From Spirochaetales bacterium (GTDB lineage: Bacteria > Spirochaetota > Spirochaetia > JABEVK01), in contig JABEVK010000069.1 of assembly GCA_013044245.1 (NCBI GenBank), positions 1-44,526 of the forward strand: a stretch of DNA of 44,526 bases. Direction: 5' to 3'. Both the position numbers and the translations under genes were made by a program. How positions within the stretch are numbered: position 1 is the first letter of the stretch; every line of letters begins with the position of its first letter. Shown piece by piece: positions 24,683 to 32,703 of the stretch. Under the pieces are notes generated by a model. It had not been told where the DNA came from. It ran no database searches and saw only the letters and a list, made by a program, of their open reading frames with translations.

Positions 24683-25462
24683 TTACAAACTCAAAAGGTG
24701 TTCGACGAGTCGCCGAGCAACGGTGAGCTTGCGCTCATGATCAAGAGCTCCATCGGATCGAATTAAGGAATTGAGCAAGCCCATAAAACCCGAAGGTAAA
24801 TTGGGTAGAGCTTCGAGAGCTCTCAGGCGTTGTTCAGGGGGGCATAAGAATTGTTTATTAAAGGTCAAAAGATGCTCTGTGACTGTTTCGAGCAACTGGG
24901 CCAGACTCAAAGGAAACTGCAGATGATCCCGATGAAACAGCGCGGTTCCCATATCGGCCAACTGATGTTCTAACCGAGCATTGAGGTTGGCTCCATGCCA
25001 GCGCCAAAAGTTTTCAGGTAGTGTTTCAAGAATATGTTTTTGCCGATCTATCCAACCTGTACGCGAAACAACGGGAACGCCCCAGAATACTCGGTACAAG
25101 CCGTAGGTGGAACCTTGCGTCAAGGTATAAGGCTCATCTCTGACCCCTGCGATGAGAGTCTCGATCTCGTGTGTCTTTTTGTATTCGACATGCACGGGGA
25201 CGCTTTCCAAGAAAAAACGGTCTTTCGTCGCAGACAACGAGGTTTCAAGAAACTCGTGAGGGGGAAGAACCTTAAGGCGTTGTTTTTGGGGAGGAATCTC
25301 ACCATCAAGAATCACATCGATCTTTAGACTGGTAAATTCAAAGAGGGCATCAGAGTAGCTCTGATAGGGAATATTTTGCACGGTCTCTAGACCGGGCCAG
25401 GTTTTGAAACCCTGCAAAAGACTCTCGACTAAGCGGTTGATTTTTTGAACCATGGGGGGCAT
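24683..25462 (-). CDS. Hypothetical protein, possibly nucleotidyltransferase-like
   Basis: This 259-aa soluble protein begins with two close starts (ATG 25462 and ATG 25453), neither with a good ribosome-binding site. The part around SYSDALFEFTSLKIDVILDGEIP followed by VPVHVEYKKTHEIETLI recalls the acidic strands of small nucleotidyltransferase folds, but the GS motif is not clear, so this is weak. The C-terminal half is helical, including LPENFWRWHGANLNARLEHQL, as in DUF4037-like accessory regions. It lies head-to-head with the 128-aa gene and directly before the HExxH protein gene. Confidence 0.6.
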   Translation of the reverse strand: MPPMVQKINRLVESLLQGFKTWPGLETVQNIPYQSYSDALFEFTSLKIDVILDGEIPPQKQRLKVLPPHEFLETSLSATKDRFFLESVPVHVEYKKTHEIETLIAGVRDEPYTLTQGSTYGLYRVFWGVPVVSRTGWIDRQKHILETLPENFWRWHGANLNARLEHQLADMGTALFHRDHLQFPLSLAQLLETVTEHLLTFNKQFLCPPEQRLRALEALPNLPSGFMGLLNSLIRSDGALDHERKLTVARRLVEHLLSL

Positions 25463-25484
25463 AGTAACACAAGGAAAAGAAAAA

Positions 25485-25871
25485 ATGAAGAAAACCCGGT
25501 GGGCTTGGGTTCCTCCCCGGGGCGATGTTCGCCTCTTGCGCTTTCAAGAGTCTGTTGCGCAGGTTGTGGGTGATACCTTTCGAGCCTTTCCCCCTTTGCT
25601 GCTCGCACCAGAGAAAGCTCCTTTTCCTTCCCAAGCAGAATTGGCCGAGATTACCTTGGGCTCTTGGCTAGACCCAGAAGAGGGTCCGTTCGTTGAGGGC
25701 CCGGTGCCAGAACTCAAGTTTTGGATGGGTTGGAAAGCACCGGGAGACTGGACAAAGATTTCTGTTCCGACGCTTTCGTGGAAATCGGGCCGCCTAGTCC
25801 TATTTACTTGGGAGCCGCAGGGTGAGACGGGGCTCTTTTGGTCTTACTCTTCTTGGCGACCTTGGCGGTGA
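25485..25871 (+). CDS. Hypothetical protein, 128 aa
   Basis: I do not recognise this family. ATG 25485 is preferred because AAGGAAAAG lies just before it; the frame is open from 25452. The protein is Trp- and Pro-rich, with no signal peptide or membrane segment. Its start region overlaps the promoter of the divergent minus-strand gene, and its 3' end overlaps the minus-strand lipoprotein gene by 68 bp. Its reality rests on the length, the ribosome-binding site and the lack of a better frame between 25463 and 25803. Confidence 0.55.
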   Translation: MKKTRWAWVPPRGDVRLLRFQESVAQVVGDTFRAFPPLLLAPEKAPFPSQAELAEITLGSWLDPEEGPFVEGPVPELKFWMGWKAPGDWTKISVPTLSWKSGRLVLFTWEPQGETGLFWSYSSWRPWR

Positions 25872-26778
25872 GAGGACGGTTTTTTGATTCTTCGTAAGGA
25901 ATCAGGCGGTTGACCGAACCAAGCGTTTGGTATCCATTCGCAACGAGCATCCACTGACTGACGCCATTGGGTGACGCTTTTTCTTTGAGACGACACCATG
26001 TCCTGGTTGCGCTTGCCCCCTCTGGCCACCACGCTGGTCCCACCCATGGTGCCTCAGTCTTCCAGGCGTAGGGTTCCCGGTGGTGATAGGCCTGGGCTAA
26101 CGCCGAGGCGCGTTTTATATCTTTTCCCCATAAAAATGCATCCTGAGCGAGCTGGTCTGGTGCGGTCCGAAGAACCAAAAAACCTTGGTTGGTTAAACCG
26201 GGAATAGCCCAAGTGAAAACCGTACCGGGAATAGTAGGGGGACGTCGCGCCCCAGCGACAATCACGATATACTGGCCGGTTTGTACGTCCTGCGGGGGAA
26301 AGGCAAACCGAAAAAAATGTCCTGGAGTGGACAAGTCCAAACAGAGGCCGGTTAAAGAACCCGACCGAAGAACTTCAAGTTCAATCGCATCAGGGTTGCG
26401 CCCATTGCCAGCACTCCGAACCTCAGAAAAACGCAACAAAGCGGCTTTGGGGTTCAAGCCCCAGTAGGAACCTTGGATCCCCGTCACCATACCTTGACCC
26501 TCGCGAATTTCAAGGGAATACCGGATTTCACGTCCTGGGGGTTCATTCTGGCGTTTTAGGCTTACCATGGAGCCTTTCAGGTTCGGGCTGGCAAGGACTC
26601 CCGGTGGTTCGGTGGTCATCGTGGCCGATTTTGGGGCGTGGTCAAAGGTAAAGCTCAGTGACGATTCATCAGCAACAAACTCTAGCAGTCGGGCCGGTGT
26701 TGCGGTTTCAAAAACTTGACAGCCCAAAAGCTGAACACCCAAAAGCAAAATACCGGCCCCAAGGTTCAATGGTTTCAT
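25804..26778 (-). CDS. Lipoprotein with lamin-tail-like domain
   Basis: A lipobox LLGC places the lipid-modified Cys at residue 20 after a short hydrophobic signal. The middle (about 110-215) resembles a lamin-tail domain: ALLRFSEVRSAG, DAIELEVLRSG, LTGLCLDLSTPG, then GQYIVIVAG and NQGFLVLRT. These Ig-like domains are found in secreted bacterial proteins, often next to nucleases or adhesins, but here no enzyme domain follows. The C terminus is Lys/Pro-rich. The likely site is the inner or outer membrane surface. The start at 26778 has a GGAGG site. Confidence 0.7.
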   Translation of the reverse strand: MKPLNLGAGILLLGVQLLGCQVFETATPARLLEFVADESSLSFTFDHAPKSATMTTEPPGVLASPNLKGSMVSLKRQNEPPGREIRYSLEIREGQGMVTGIQGSYWGLNPKAALLRFSEVRSAGNGRNPDAIELEVLRSGSLTGLCLDLSTPGHFFRFAFPPQDVQTGQYIVIVAGARRPPTIPGTVFTWAIPGLTNQGFLVLRTAPDQLAQDAFLWGKDIKRASALAQAYHHREPYAWKTEAPWVGPAWWPEGASATRTWCRLKEKASPNGVSQWMLVANGYQTLGSVNRLIPYEESKNRPLTAKVAKKSKTKRAPSHPAAPK

Positions 26779-26880
26779 AACTCCTCCAGATCCTTGGGGA
26801 ACACACAGAAACCCGACTTTGCTTCAAAGCGGGCGACTGGAGCTCTCGCTTTGGCGTTACCTTAGGATTATATTGGAGAT

Positions 26881-27486
26881 ATGGATCACAACCCCCTTTT
26901 ACAAAAGTACGGTAAGGTACTTTCTTCTGATCAGATCGTGTTTCATGAGAATGAGGAAGGCGATCAAATGTTCATCATTCAAGAGGGAAAAGTTCAAATT
27001 AGCCGTCAAATTGCCGGCAAAGAGACGCCGATTGCCGTGTTAGAAAAGGGCGAATTCTTTGGTGAAATGGCCATTGTCAACCGAATAAAACGGACAGCTT
27101 CGGCCACAACCCTAGCGCCCACCACCTTACTGGCCTTTGACCGCATCGGCTTAGAGCAGATGGTTGAAAAGAACCCAAAAATCGCTTTGAGCATCATCGA
27201 TAAACTCTGCCGAAGATTGCAAAATGCGAACGGGCAAATTCAACGCTTAGCGCAGAACTCTAGTCACCAGGCGGTATGGGGGGCTATTCAGGTTTTGGCG
27301 CATCAATCATCAAAACTTGGCGAAGAACAAAAACTAGCCGATGAACTGTCGCTTTCGTTGGCTTTAGCCCGTACGGAAGTGCAACAGGCTCTCGACGATT
27401 TGGTTGCTTCTCAAGTACTTAAGCGCACGTCGGGACTGATCGAAGTAGCAAACTTCGAAAAACTGATGACTCTCGGGACGTGCTAA
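26881..27486 (+). CDS. Cyclic nucleotide-binding (CRP/FNR-type) protein with degenerate C-terminal region
   Basis: Residues 10-130 form a cNMP-binding beta-roll: MFIIQEGKVQIS, then GEFFGEMAIVNRIKRTASA, which matches the phosphate-binding cassette GExA...RTA (G61, E62, R71). A long dimerisation helix follows. The last 70 residues (LADELSLSLALARTEVQQALDDLVASQVLKR) look like a winged helix with a ALARTEVQQAL recognition helix, so it may still bind DNA. TATATT (26869-26874) ends 6 nt before ATG, and GGAG lies between them, too close for a normal ribosome-binding site. It is followed by the VWA protein gene. Confidence 0.85.
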   Translation: MDHNPLLQKYGKVLSSDQIVFHENEEGDQMFIIQEGKVQISRQIAGKETPIAVLEKGEFFGEMAIVNRIKRTASATTLAPTTLLAFDRIGLEQMVEKNPKIALSIIDKLCRRLQNANGQIQRLAQNSSHQAVWGAIQVLAHQSSKLGEEQKLADELSLSLALARTEVQQALDDLVASQVLKRTSGLIEVANFEKLMTLGTC

Positions 27487-27523
27487 CGATAAGTCTAGCA
27501 AAAAATTCTCCGATAATGTCGGC

Positions 27524-28639
27524 ATGAAGCTGATTGTTGTGCTCCTGGCTATTTTGACGACGTTCCCCTTGGGGGCGTTGACCCCAGATTCAGGTTTACG
27601 CCTTACGGGTGCCGACGTGAGGATTGAAGCTTACGCGGACGGGTACCATCTGATTATCAAGAAAACCCCAGGTGTACAATCGGTGCTTTTGACAGAAGCT
27701 TTTGAACCGGCGGGGCACAAGTTAGCGACGTACAGTTTTAGAGGCCTTGAGCCTAACGCGTTGAATGGTCATGAAAAGCGACTTTTAAACGGTAAGTTTC
27801 TTCCCGGACCTCATACTGACCTGATTTCATCGACCGTTGTGCCAGATAAAGTTTTTGGTGAGGCGTTTGTGATTTTGATTCCGCCGGTGGTCGAGTACGG
27901 GTATGACGAACCAGGAGCACGATTTGGTCGCATTAACTTGGCAAAGCGCATAAAAAGTGGCCAATCGCTGTGGTTCTCGGTACGAACATTTTCGCGACCG
28001 TATGCTGACTATACGGGGAGGTATGAAGACAACGCTTTTGAGTTAAGTCAGTTGGTTGAAAAAGCGACTCCGGCACCTGCCGCTTCCGACTCGGCTGTTG
28101 CCCGTTTGAGGCGACTGGGACCCGTCTATGTGGCTTCGGATATCACCCAGGGCATTCATCGAATTCAAAGCGCGGTGCATGATGATCTTGATATGGTGAT
28201 TTGTATTGATACAACCAATAGTATGAAGGATTACCTCAGGGCGTTACAAAAAGATTTGCTGGGCCCGATTGCCGCGGAGGCCAAAAATTATCAGCACTTT
28301 CGGTTAGGTTTGGTCTTTTACCGCGATTATATGGAAGATTACCTTACCAGGGTAGTGACGTTTCAGTCTGATGTCGGAGTTATCCAAAAGGCCCTCGACC
28401 AGGCTACCGCTGCAGGGGGTGGGGATATCCCCGAAGCTGTCGTCGAAGGGTTGTGGGCGGCGTTGAATTCGTTTGATTGGCAGGCCAATCACCGCCTGGT
28501 TTTAGTGATTGGCGATGCCCCTCAGCATAACTTGCCCAGGGGGTCAGTAACCGAGGCAATGGTTCATCAAACTGCCCTGGAAAAAAACGTTGAGATCCAG
28601 ATTGTCAAACTTCCCCCAGGGGGAGACGGCGGCAACTAA
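27524..28639 (+). CDS. Secreted VWA-domain protein
   Basis: A signal peptide (1-18) precedes a beta-rich region (20-195) and a von Willebrand A domain (about 220-371). The metal-ion-dependent adhesion site is seen as CIDTTNSM (D229, T231, S233), with GGGDIPEAV later supplying the next MIDAS loop. The family binds proteins or assembles surface complexes. GATAAT (27512-27517) ends 6 nt before the ATG, and no Shine-Dalgarno is seen, again suggesting a leaderless message. It is transcribed toward the TPR lipoprotein, with a 32-bp gap and no clear terminator. Confidence 0.85.
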   Translation: MKLIVVLLAILTTFPLGALTPDSGLRLTGADVRIEAYADGYHLIIKKTPGVQSVLLTEAFEPAGHKLATYSFRGLEPNALNGHEKRLLNGKFLPGPHTDLISSTVVPDKVFGEAFVILIPPVVEYGYDEPGARFGRINLAKRIKSGQSLWFSVRTFSRPYADYTGRYEDNAFELSQLVEKATPAPAASDSAVARLRRLGPVYVASDITQGIHRIQSAVHDDLDMVICIDTTNSMKDYLRALQKDLLGPIAAEAKNYQHFRLGLVFYRDYMEDYLTRVVTFQSDVGVIQKALDQATAAGGGDIPEAVVEGLWAALNSFDWQANHRLVLVIGDAPQHNLPRGSVTEAMVHQTALEKNVEIQIVKLPPGGDGGN

Positions 28640-28671
28640 GCAACGCACAATCAGCCCTGTTGAGGAGGCAA

Positions 28672-29079
28672 TCAGCCTTGTCGGTTGGATTTTTGACCAG
28701 CGTCGATTTCTTTTATAATCTTGGTCGAGAGAATTTGAACCCAAATGGGCAAGTTACTGAGTGTCGGGTCGTTATACATAGTCAAGATTTTTTGAAATTG
28801 TGTCTTGGCCAAGGCACTGTCACCCATTTTGAAATGCAAGAAAGCTACTTCGTACATAGCCGAAACACGAGTCGACATGTCTAAATCTTTCTTAGCAAGC
28901 AGTTCTAAATAAATCTTGAGTGAGGTTTGGTAATCATATTGATCCGAGGCTTGTTGGGCGCGTTGAAAGTATACCTCAGTAGGGGTGTTGGGTGCAAAAG
29001 TGGTATCAATAGTTTTACAACCAGACAGGGTGAGCATCAGTCCAACAACTGCTACTCCCAGAAAATAGTGCCTTTTCAT
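28672..29079 (-). CDS. Small TPR-like lipoprotein
   Basis: A signal peptide with lipobox LSGC gives a lipid-modified Cys at residue 21. Residues 36-110 look like two TPR-type helical hairpins (YFQRAQQASDQYDYQTSLKIYLELL and a second starting VSAMYEVAFLHFKMGDS). At 135 aa it resembles the small BamD-like or tetratricopeptide lipoproteins that tether envelope complexes. The next gene upstream on the same strand (29119-29442) lies 39 bp away, so they may be co-transcribed. Confidence 0.8.
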   Translation of the reverse strand: MKRHYFLGVAVVGLMLTLSGCKTIDTTFAPNTPTEVYFQRAQQASDQYDYQTSLKIYLELLAKKDLDMSTRVSAMYEVAFLHFKMGDSALAKTQFQKILTMYNDPTLSNLPIWVQILSTKIIKEIDAGQKSNRQG

Positions 29080-29118
29080 GAGAACATCCTTGGGATTACA
29101 TCTTATTGAAATTAAACA

Positions 29119-29442
29119 TCACCGAGAAGAAAGAGTTTCAGGATTTTGAGTGTAGGTTTCGTCTTTTTGCGGCAAAAGTGATCGCAGTTGGCGCAAATAA
29201 CCCCGCGTATCACCCATGGAGCAATAAGACTCACAACTGAGCAGACTGCGACGAGTTATTGTAAAATACTTATAAAGCTTTTCCACACCGTTTCTGGTCT
29301 TCCACTTTCCTGCCGCACAACGAATACGAAGAAGGTACTGACTACCATCACCGGCGGGAACGCGAACCACTTTGCAGTGAGCGCAGTTCGCACAATAAAT
29401 CTTTCCGTAAACCGTGTCCTGTTCTACTGAGTCCTGTTCCAC
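29119..29442 (-). CDS. Small cysteine-rich hypothetical protein
   Basis: A 107-aa soluble protein with C17-x2-C20-x2-C23 (CANCAHCK), C42, and C70-x3-C74. The pattern suggests a bound zinc ion or iron-sulfur cluster. I do not recognise the family. Basic and aromatic residues around LYKYFTITRRSLLSC may contact nucleic acid. The start at 29442 is not supported by a strong ribosome-binding site, and the N-terminal MEQDSVEQD is a tandem near-repeat. No catalytic motif is visible. Confidence 0.65.
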   Translation of the reverse strand: MEQDSVEQDTVYGKIYCANCAHCKVVRVPAGDGSQYLLRIRCAAGKWKTRNGVEKLYKYFTITRRSLLSCESYCSMGDTRGYLRQLRSLLPQKDETYTQNPETLSSR

Positions 29443-29515
29443 AAAAAACAGGATACCACGGGTTCACAGGCCGGTCAATGAGCTGTTACGGTCGAGCGGC
29501 ATAAAGAAAGAGAGG

Positions 29516-30703
29516 TCAAAAGCTAATACGGTAAACCTCTACGTCGCCGGTTAGAAAATCGGTAAACGCTAAAAACCGTCCTGAAGGCGACCAAGCTAGG
29601 CCCATCGGTTGGTCACGGCCCCAAACATAACCCAGCTTGGCACCCGTTTTGGCATCAAGAAACTGAACTTGGCCGTAATCGGGACCCTGCAGGGCAAAGT
29701 TTTCAGGGTTATTTGTCCCCCGTAAGGCTACCGCGAGGATTTTTCCATTCGGTGAGACGGCCAGAGTTTGGGGATTAGGACCAACGGCCACCGAGAACAA
29801 CACAGTTTTTTGTTGCGGATCAATGGCACTTACCTTGCCCGAGGCCATATCGGCAATCCAAACTAAAGAACCGGCTAACGCCGCAGCACGAGGGTTTCCC
29901 CCTATCGAAGTCGTCGTTAAGTTTCCGTCCGGTGTGATCCACAGAAGTTTTCCTTCGTTGAATTGGGTAGCTACTAAGCCGCCGGCGTAGGGCGCCGCCG
30001 AAGTTACCATATCGTCTAATTTTAGCGACGTAACGATTTTGGCCGCGGCTACATCAATGATCGAGACACTAGGGTCATCCCAGCCGAGAACCGCAAGTCG
30101 GCCGCCGGGGAGCACCGCCAAAGACCCTTTACCGGAAGAACCCCAATTGAGGGCAGGGATTGTTGAGGGAAAAAGTGTAATGGTTCCGTCGGTGTTCAGA
30201 GCGGCAACGGTATTTTTGACCAGAGCTGCATCAGTAAAGGCCCCTTTTTGGGCAGGGCTTGAAACGGGTTTGCCTCGGCGAGTGTAGGTCTGAAGCCCTT
30301 CGGTTGTCGCCACGATGATATCTTTTCCGTCGGGAGTAAAGGCCAAACCCCTCGGGTGTCTGCCCACGACAAATTCTGCAAACTTATGGAGGCTTGTCCC
30401 GTCTGGCTCTAGTTTAAACGACCAAACTGCGCCCTGTTTGACGGCCTCAGGGATGGCGGCGCTTACAGGTTCCCAGCCCAAGGCGCCAAAGCTCAACCGA
30501 TTAACGCCAGAAGGAACCATAACATCACGGATGGTATCGGTTTCAGGCGTAGAGGCGAGGGGGACTCCCGCGGCAAAAACCTGGGTATCTTGGGGAAAGA
30601 CCCTTAGGCGGACTTGAAAGCTGTCGGCCCAAGCTAAAGAAGTGAGGCTTACCGAGAGGATAGCCCCTGTGACCAGGGTAAGTAGGGGGCGAAATACGCT
30701 CAT
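29516..30703 (-). CDS. Periplasmic YVTN/WD40-like beta-propeller protein
   Basis: A signal peptide is visible (about 1-26, ending LAWA). The rest consists of repeating beta-propeller blades: HPRGLAFTPDGKDIIVATTEG, LPGGRLAVLGWDDPSVSIIDV, NPQTLAVSPNGKILAVAL and QPMGLAWSPSGRFLAFTDFL, each about 40 residues apart and with the ...SPDGKxLAV signature split across strands. Such proteins act as scaffolds or binders in the periplasm; no enzyme motif is seen. The gene lies 12 bp after the alarmone synthetase-TPR gene on the same strand, so they may share an mRNA. Confidence 0.85.
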   Translation of the reverse strand: MSVFRPLLTLVTGAILSVSLTSLAWADSFQVRLRVFPQDTQVFAAGVPLASTPETDTIRDVMVPSGVNRLSFGALGWEPVSAAIPEAVKQGAVWSFKLEPDGTSLHKFAEFVVGRHPRGLAFTPDGKDIIVATTEGLQTYTRRGKPVSSPAQKGAFTDAALVKNTVAALNTDGTITLFPSTIPALNWGSSGKGSLAVLPGGRLAVLGWDDPSVSIIDVAAAKIVTSLKLDDMVTSAAPYAGGLVATQFNEGKLLWITPDGNLTTTSIGGNPRAAALAGSLVWIADMASGKVSAIDPQQKTVLFSVAVGPNPQTLAVSPNGKILAVALRGTNNPENFALQGPDYGQVQFLDAKTGAKLGYVWGRDQPMGLAWSPSGRFLAFTDFLTGDVEVYRISF

Positions 30704-30715
30704 AAGCTCACGCTA

Positions 30716-31918
30716 TCACGCTCCGCTGTTTTTTTCCAGAATCAATTCACGTTGTAACGTCAAACCTTCGGGATCGTCAGGGGCTAAGTTGAGGGCCGCT
30801 TCGCAATCTTGCTGGGCCTTGACCTGCTGTCCCAGCTTCAACCACGTGCGGGCTCGGGCTAAAAGAACTTCAAACTGGTAGGGGACCATTTCAAGACTTT
30901 TTGCAAAATCGGTCAAAGCGGCGTCGTATTGTTCCATGGAATCGCGGACCATTCCCCGATAGTAGTAGGCCTTCGCATTCCGCTCATCACGTTCCACCGC
31001 ACTGTCAAAATCATCGAGCGCATTCTCGTATAGACCTTCGGCAAAGTAAGCCATCCCTCGGTGGGTCAGTACCAACGACTGGACAAAACTCTGCGGCCCG
31101 CGCTTTAAAATCGCCGTATAGTGGTTGATGGCTCGCTTATATTGCTTTTGGTTGTGTGCCGAAAGCGCCTCGAGCAGAACTTGGTCCATGTTTTCGGCAG
31201 GGAGGGAGGCATAGTGGTCGTCGCTGTTTCTCGGGGTAGTGTCAGGGGTCTGAGGCGTTTTTAGTCGATCGAGAAAAGTTCGGCGGCGTTTTTCGAGTTC
31301 ATGGTTGAGCTGGCGTTGGTAGTCCCGAATCTCTTGAAAAATGATATCGCTGAGGCTGAGGTTGGCATTGAGCGCGGCGAGCTTACGTTTTAATGGTTGG
31401 TCAAAGGGAAAAAACTGTGATTTGTAGATAAGTTCATGTTCCACTTCGGCCCAGGCGTCTTGGAGTATGGTGCGAATTTGAATTTCACACGGCGGTGGAT
31501 GATCGAGCGACAAGGCCTCGATTAAGTCGTTGGGAACTGCCACAAGAAAATGGGTTGATTCATAACCGAACTCTTTAAAGGACTGTAAGGCCCCTTTTTT
31601 TTCTTCTTCGAGAACTGTCAGACGGGTGCGAACGACATCTTCGATTTTTTTGACGTCTTCCATAAACGGACAGACAATCCGCATGCCCAAAACGTCCTGA
31701 ATCTGGACTTGATCCGAGGGTACTCCCTGACGGATCTTGCGCAAAACCTTATCAAACCAGCTGTGAAAGGTCTTGACCCGCATTTTTATGCCGGGATGCA
31801 GACCCAAAGGTTCTACCCACCCTTGAAAACGGTGCCCTAAATTCTGAAGGATCAATTCATAGACTTTTCGCTCGGCATTGTACTGAATTTCAAGCTGTTT
31901 ACGATTGGGAAGGTTCAC
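30716..31918 (-). CDS. RelA/SpoT-type (p)ppGpp synthetase fused to C-terminal TPR domain
   Basis: The N-terminal 250 residues are a small alarmone synthetase-like domain: RVKTFHSWFDKVLRK, then IQDVLGMRIVCPF, a FGYESTHFLV block (family GYxSxH), and CEIQIRTILQDAWAEVEHEL. There is no HD hydrolase domain. Residues 265-400 form three to four TPR units (YKRAINHYTAILKRG, ALDDFDSAVERDERNAKAYYYRGM, ALTDFAKSLEM). GTG 31918 is chosen because it forms a GTGA overlap with the upstream stop; the outer frame would extend into that gene. The TPR part may recruit partners that control alarmone synthesis. Confidence 0.88.
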   Translation of the reverse strand: MNLPNRKQLEIQYNAERKVYELILQNLGHRFQGWVEPLGLHPGIKMRVKTFHSWFDKVLRKIRQGVPSDQVQIQDVLGMRIVCPFMEDVKKIEDVVRTRLTVLEEEKKGALQSFKEFGYESTHFLVAVPNDLIEALSLDHPPPCEIQIRTILQDAWAEVEHELIYKSQFFPFDQPLKRKLAALNANLSLSDIIFQEIRDYQRQLNHELEKRRRTFLDRLKTPQTPDTTPRNSDDHYASLPAENMDQVLLEALSAHNQKQYKRAINHYTAILKRGPQSFVQSLVLTHRGMAYFAEGLYENALDDFDSAVERDERNAKAYYYRGMVRDSMEQYDAALTDFAKSLEMVPYQFEVLLARARTWLKLGQQVKAQQDCEAALNLAPDDPEGLTLQRELILEKNSGA

Positions 31919-32397
31919 GCCAGACCTAATTCCCGCAGGGCACGGATGCTCTCGGCGGCAGAAGTGTGGAGGATAAATACCCCCCCCAGTTCGACCCAAC
32001 TGGGTTGCGATTTTAAGCGGTCATCGATCAAGACGGCCGTTTCGTTAACATCGAGGAACTCTTGAATGGCTTGACCTTTTTCACGGCTTTGGCAGGTCAC
32101 GACAGGAATATCTCCCCCCAGTTCGCGTCGACACCACTGCCGCTTTTGTGGTTCAGCCCAGTTCCCTCGGGGAAGGCCCGTGCAAATGATGGGTTTAAAA
32201 GGCGCAACAAATTCCCACAGATCTCTGCCATCTTGCATCCAAGGCAAGCGGTCATAGAAACCTGCTGTCTTAGCGACAAGTGGCCACATCTCGCGGTCAG
32301 ACATCTGCGAAGGGTAGCGTCCAGTGGCTTCATAAACACCACGGTCAAAATCCGCCAACACACCATCAAGATCAACAAAAAGGCGAAAGCTTCGCAC
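31915..32397 (-). CDS. HAD-like 5'-nucleotidase (5'(3')-deoxyribonucleotidase type)
   Basis: About 160 aa with the HAD nucleophile motif LFVDLDGVLADFD near residues 6-18. A cap region and IICTGLPRG (motif with Thr) come next, and then AVLIDDRL with the last acidic pair, the usual order of 5'(3')-deoxyribonucleotidases (NT5C family). GTG 32397 is preferred over the outer start at 32484: GGAGGGAGGG (32402-32411 on the opposite strand) sits just upstream, and the DLDG motif then begins close to the N terminus. GTGA overlap with the alarmone synthetase gene suggests nucleotide-related co-function. Confidence 0.85.
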   Translation of the reverse strand: MRSFRLFVDLDGVLADFDRGVYEATGRYPSQMSDREMWPLVAKTAGFYDRLPWMQDGRDLWEFVAPFKPIICTGLPRGNWAEPQKRQWCRRELGGDIPVVTCQSREKGQAIQEFLDVNETAVLIDDRLKSQPSWVELGGVFILHTSAAESIRALRELGLA

Positions 32398-32518
32398 TAC
32401 CCCCTCCCTCCTTTTTACTGTAATACCTAACCGGTCCAATGAAAAGGGGAGTCTTGAAAGCTGAACCTCGCCAGCTCTTGTCAAAGGCGACGGTTTACGT
32501 TAGCTTAACTCCGTATAA

Positions 32519-32591
32519 GGGGAATTAGCTCAGTTGGTAGAGCGATTGGTTCGCAATCAATAGGTCAGGGGTTCGAATCCCCTATTCTCCA
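32519..32591 (+). tRNA. tRNA-Ala (anticodon CGC)
   Basis: The sequence folds into a complete cloverleaf: acceptor GGGGAAT/ATTCTCC, D-stem GCTC/GAGC, anticodon stem ATTGG/TCAAT with loop TTCGCAA, and T-stem AGGGG/CCCCT with TTCGAAT. The anticodon is CGC, reading the Ala codon GCG. The acceptor has the G3-U70 pair, the main identity element for alanyl-tRNA synthetase. CCA is not encoded. A possible promoter TTGTCA (32478-32483) lies upstream; a terminator follows. Confidence 0.95.
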
Positions 32592-32600
32592 GAGTAAACC

Positions 32601-32644
32601 AAAGCCGCAAGTCCTTAACGATTAAGGGTTTCGCGGCTTTTTTT
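32601..32644 (+). terminator. Terminator after tRNA-Ala
   Basis: Outer stem AAAGCCGC (32601-32608) / GCGGCTTT (32633-32640), inner CCTTAA/TTAAGG, then a T run. Confidence 0.85.
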
Positions 32645-32703
32645 GTAGGCGTGGTTTTTTTTGCAAAGCTAGTTAACCCCCAAAGGAGGAGGTAAACTAC
32701 GGT

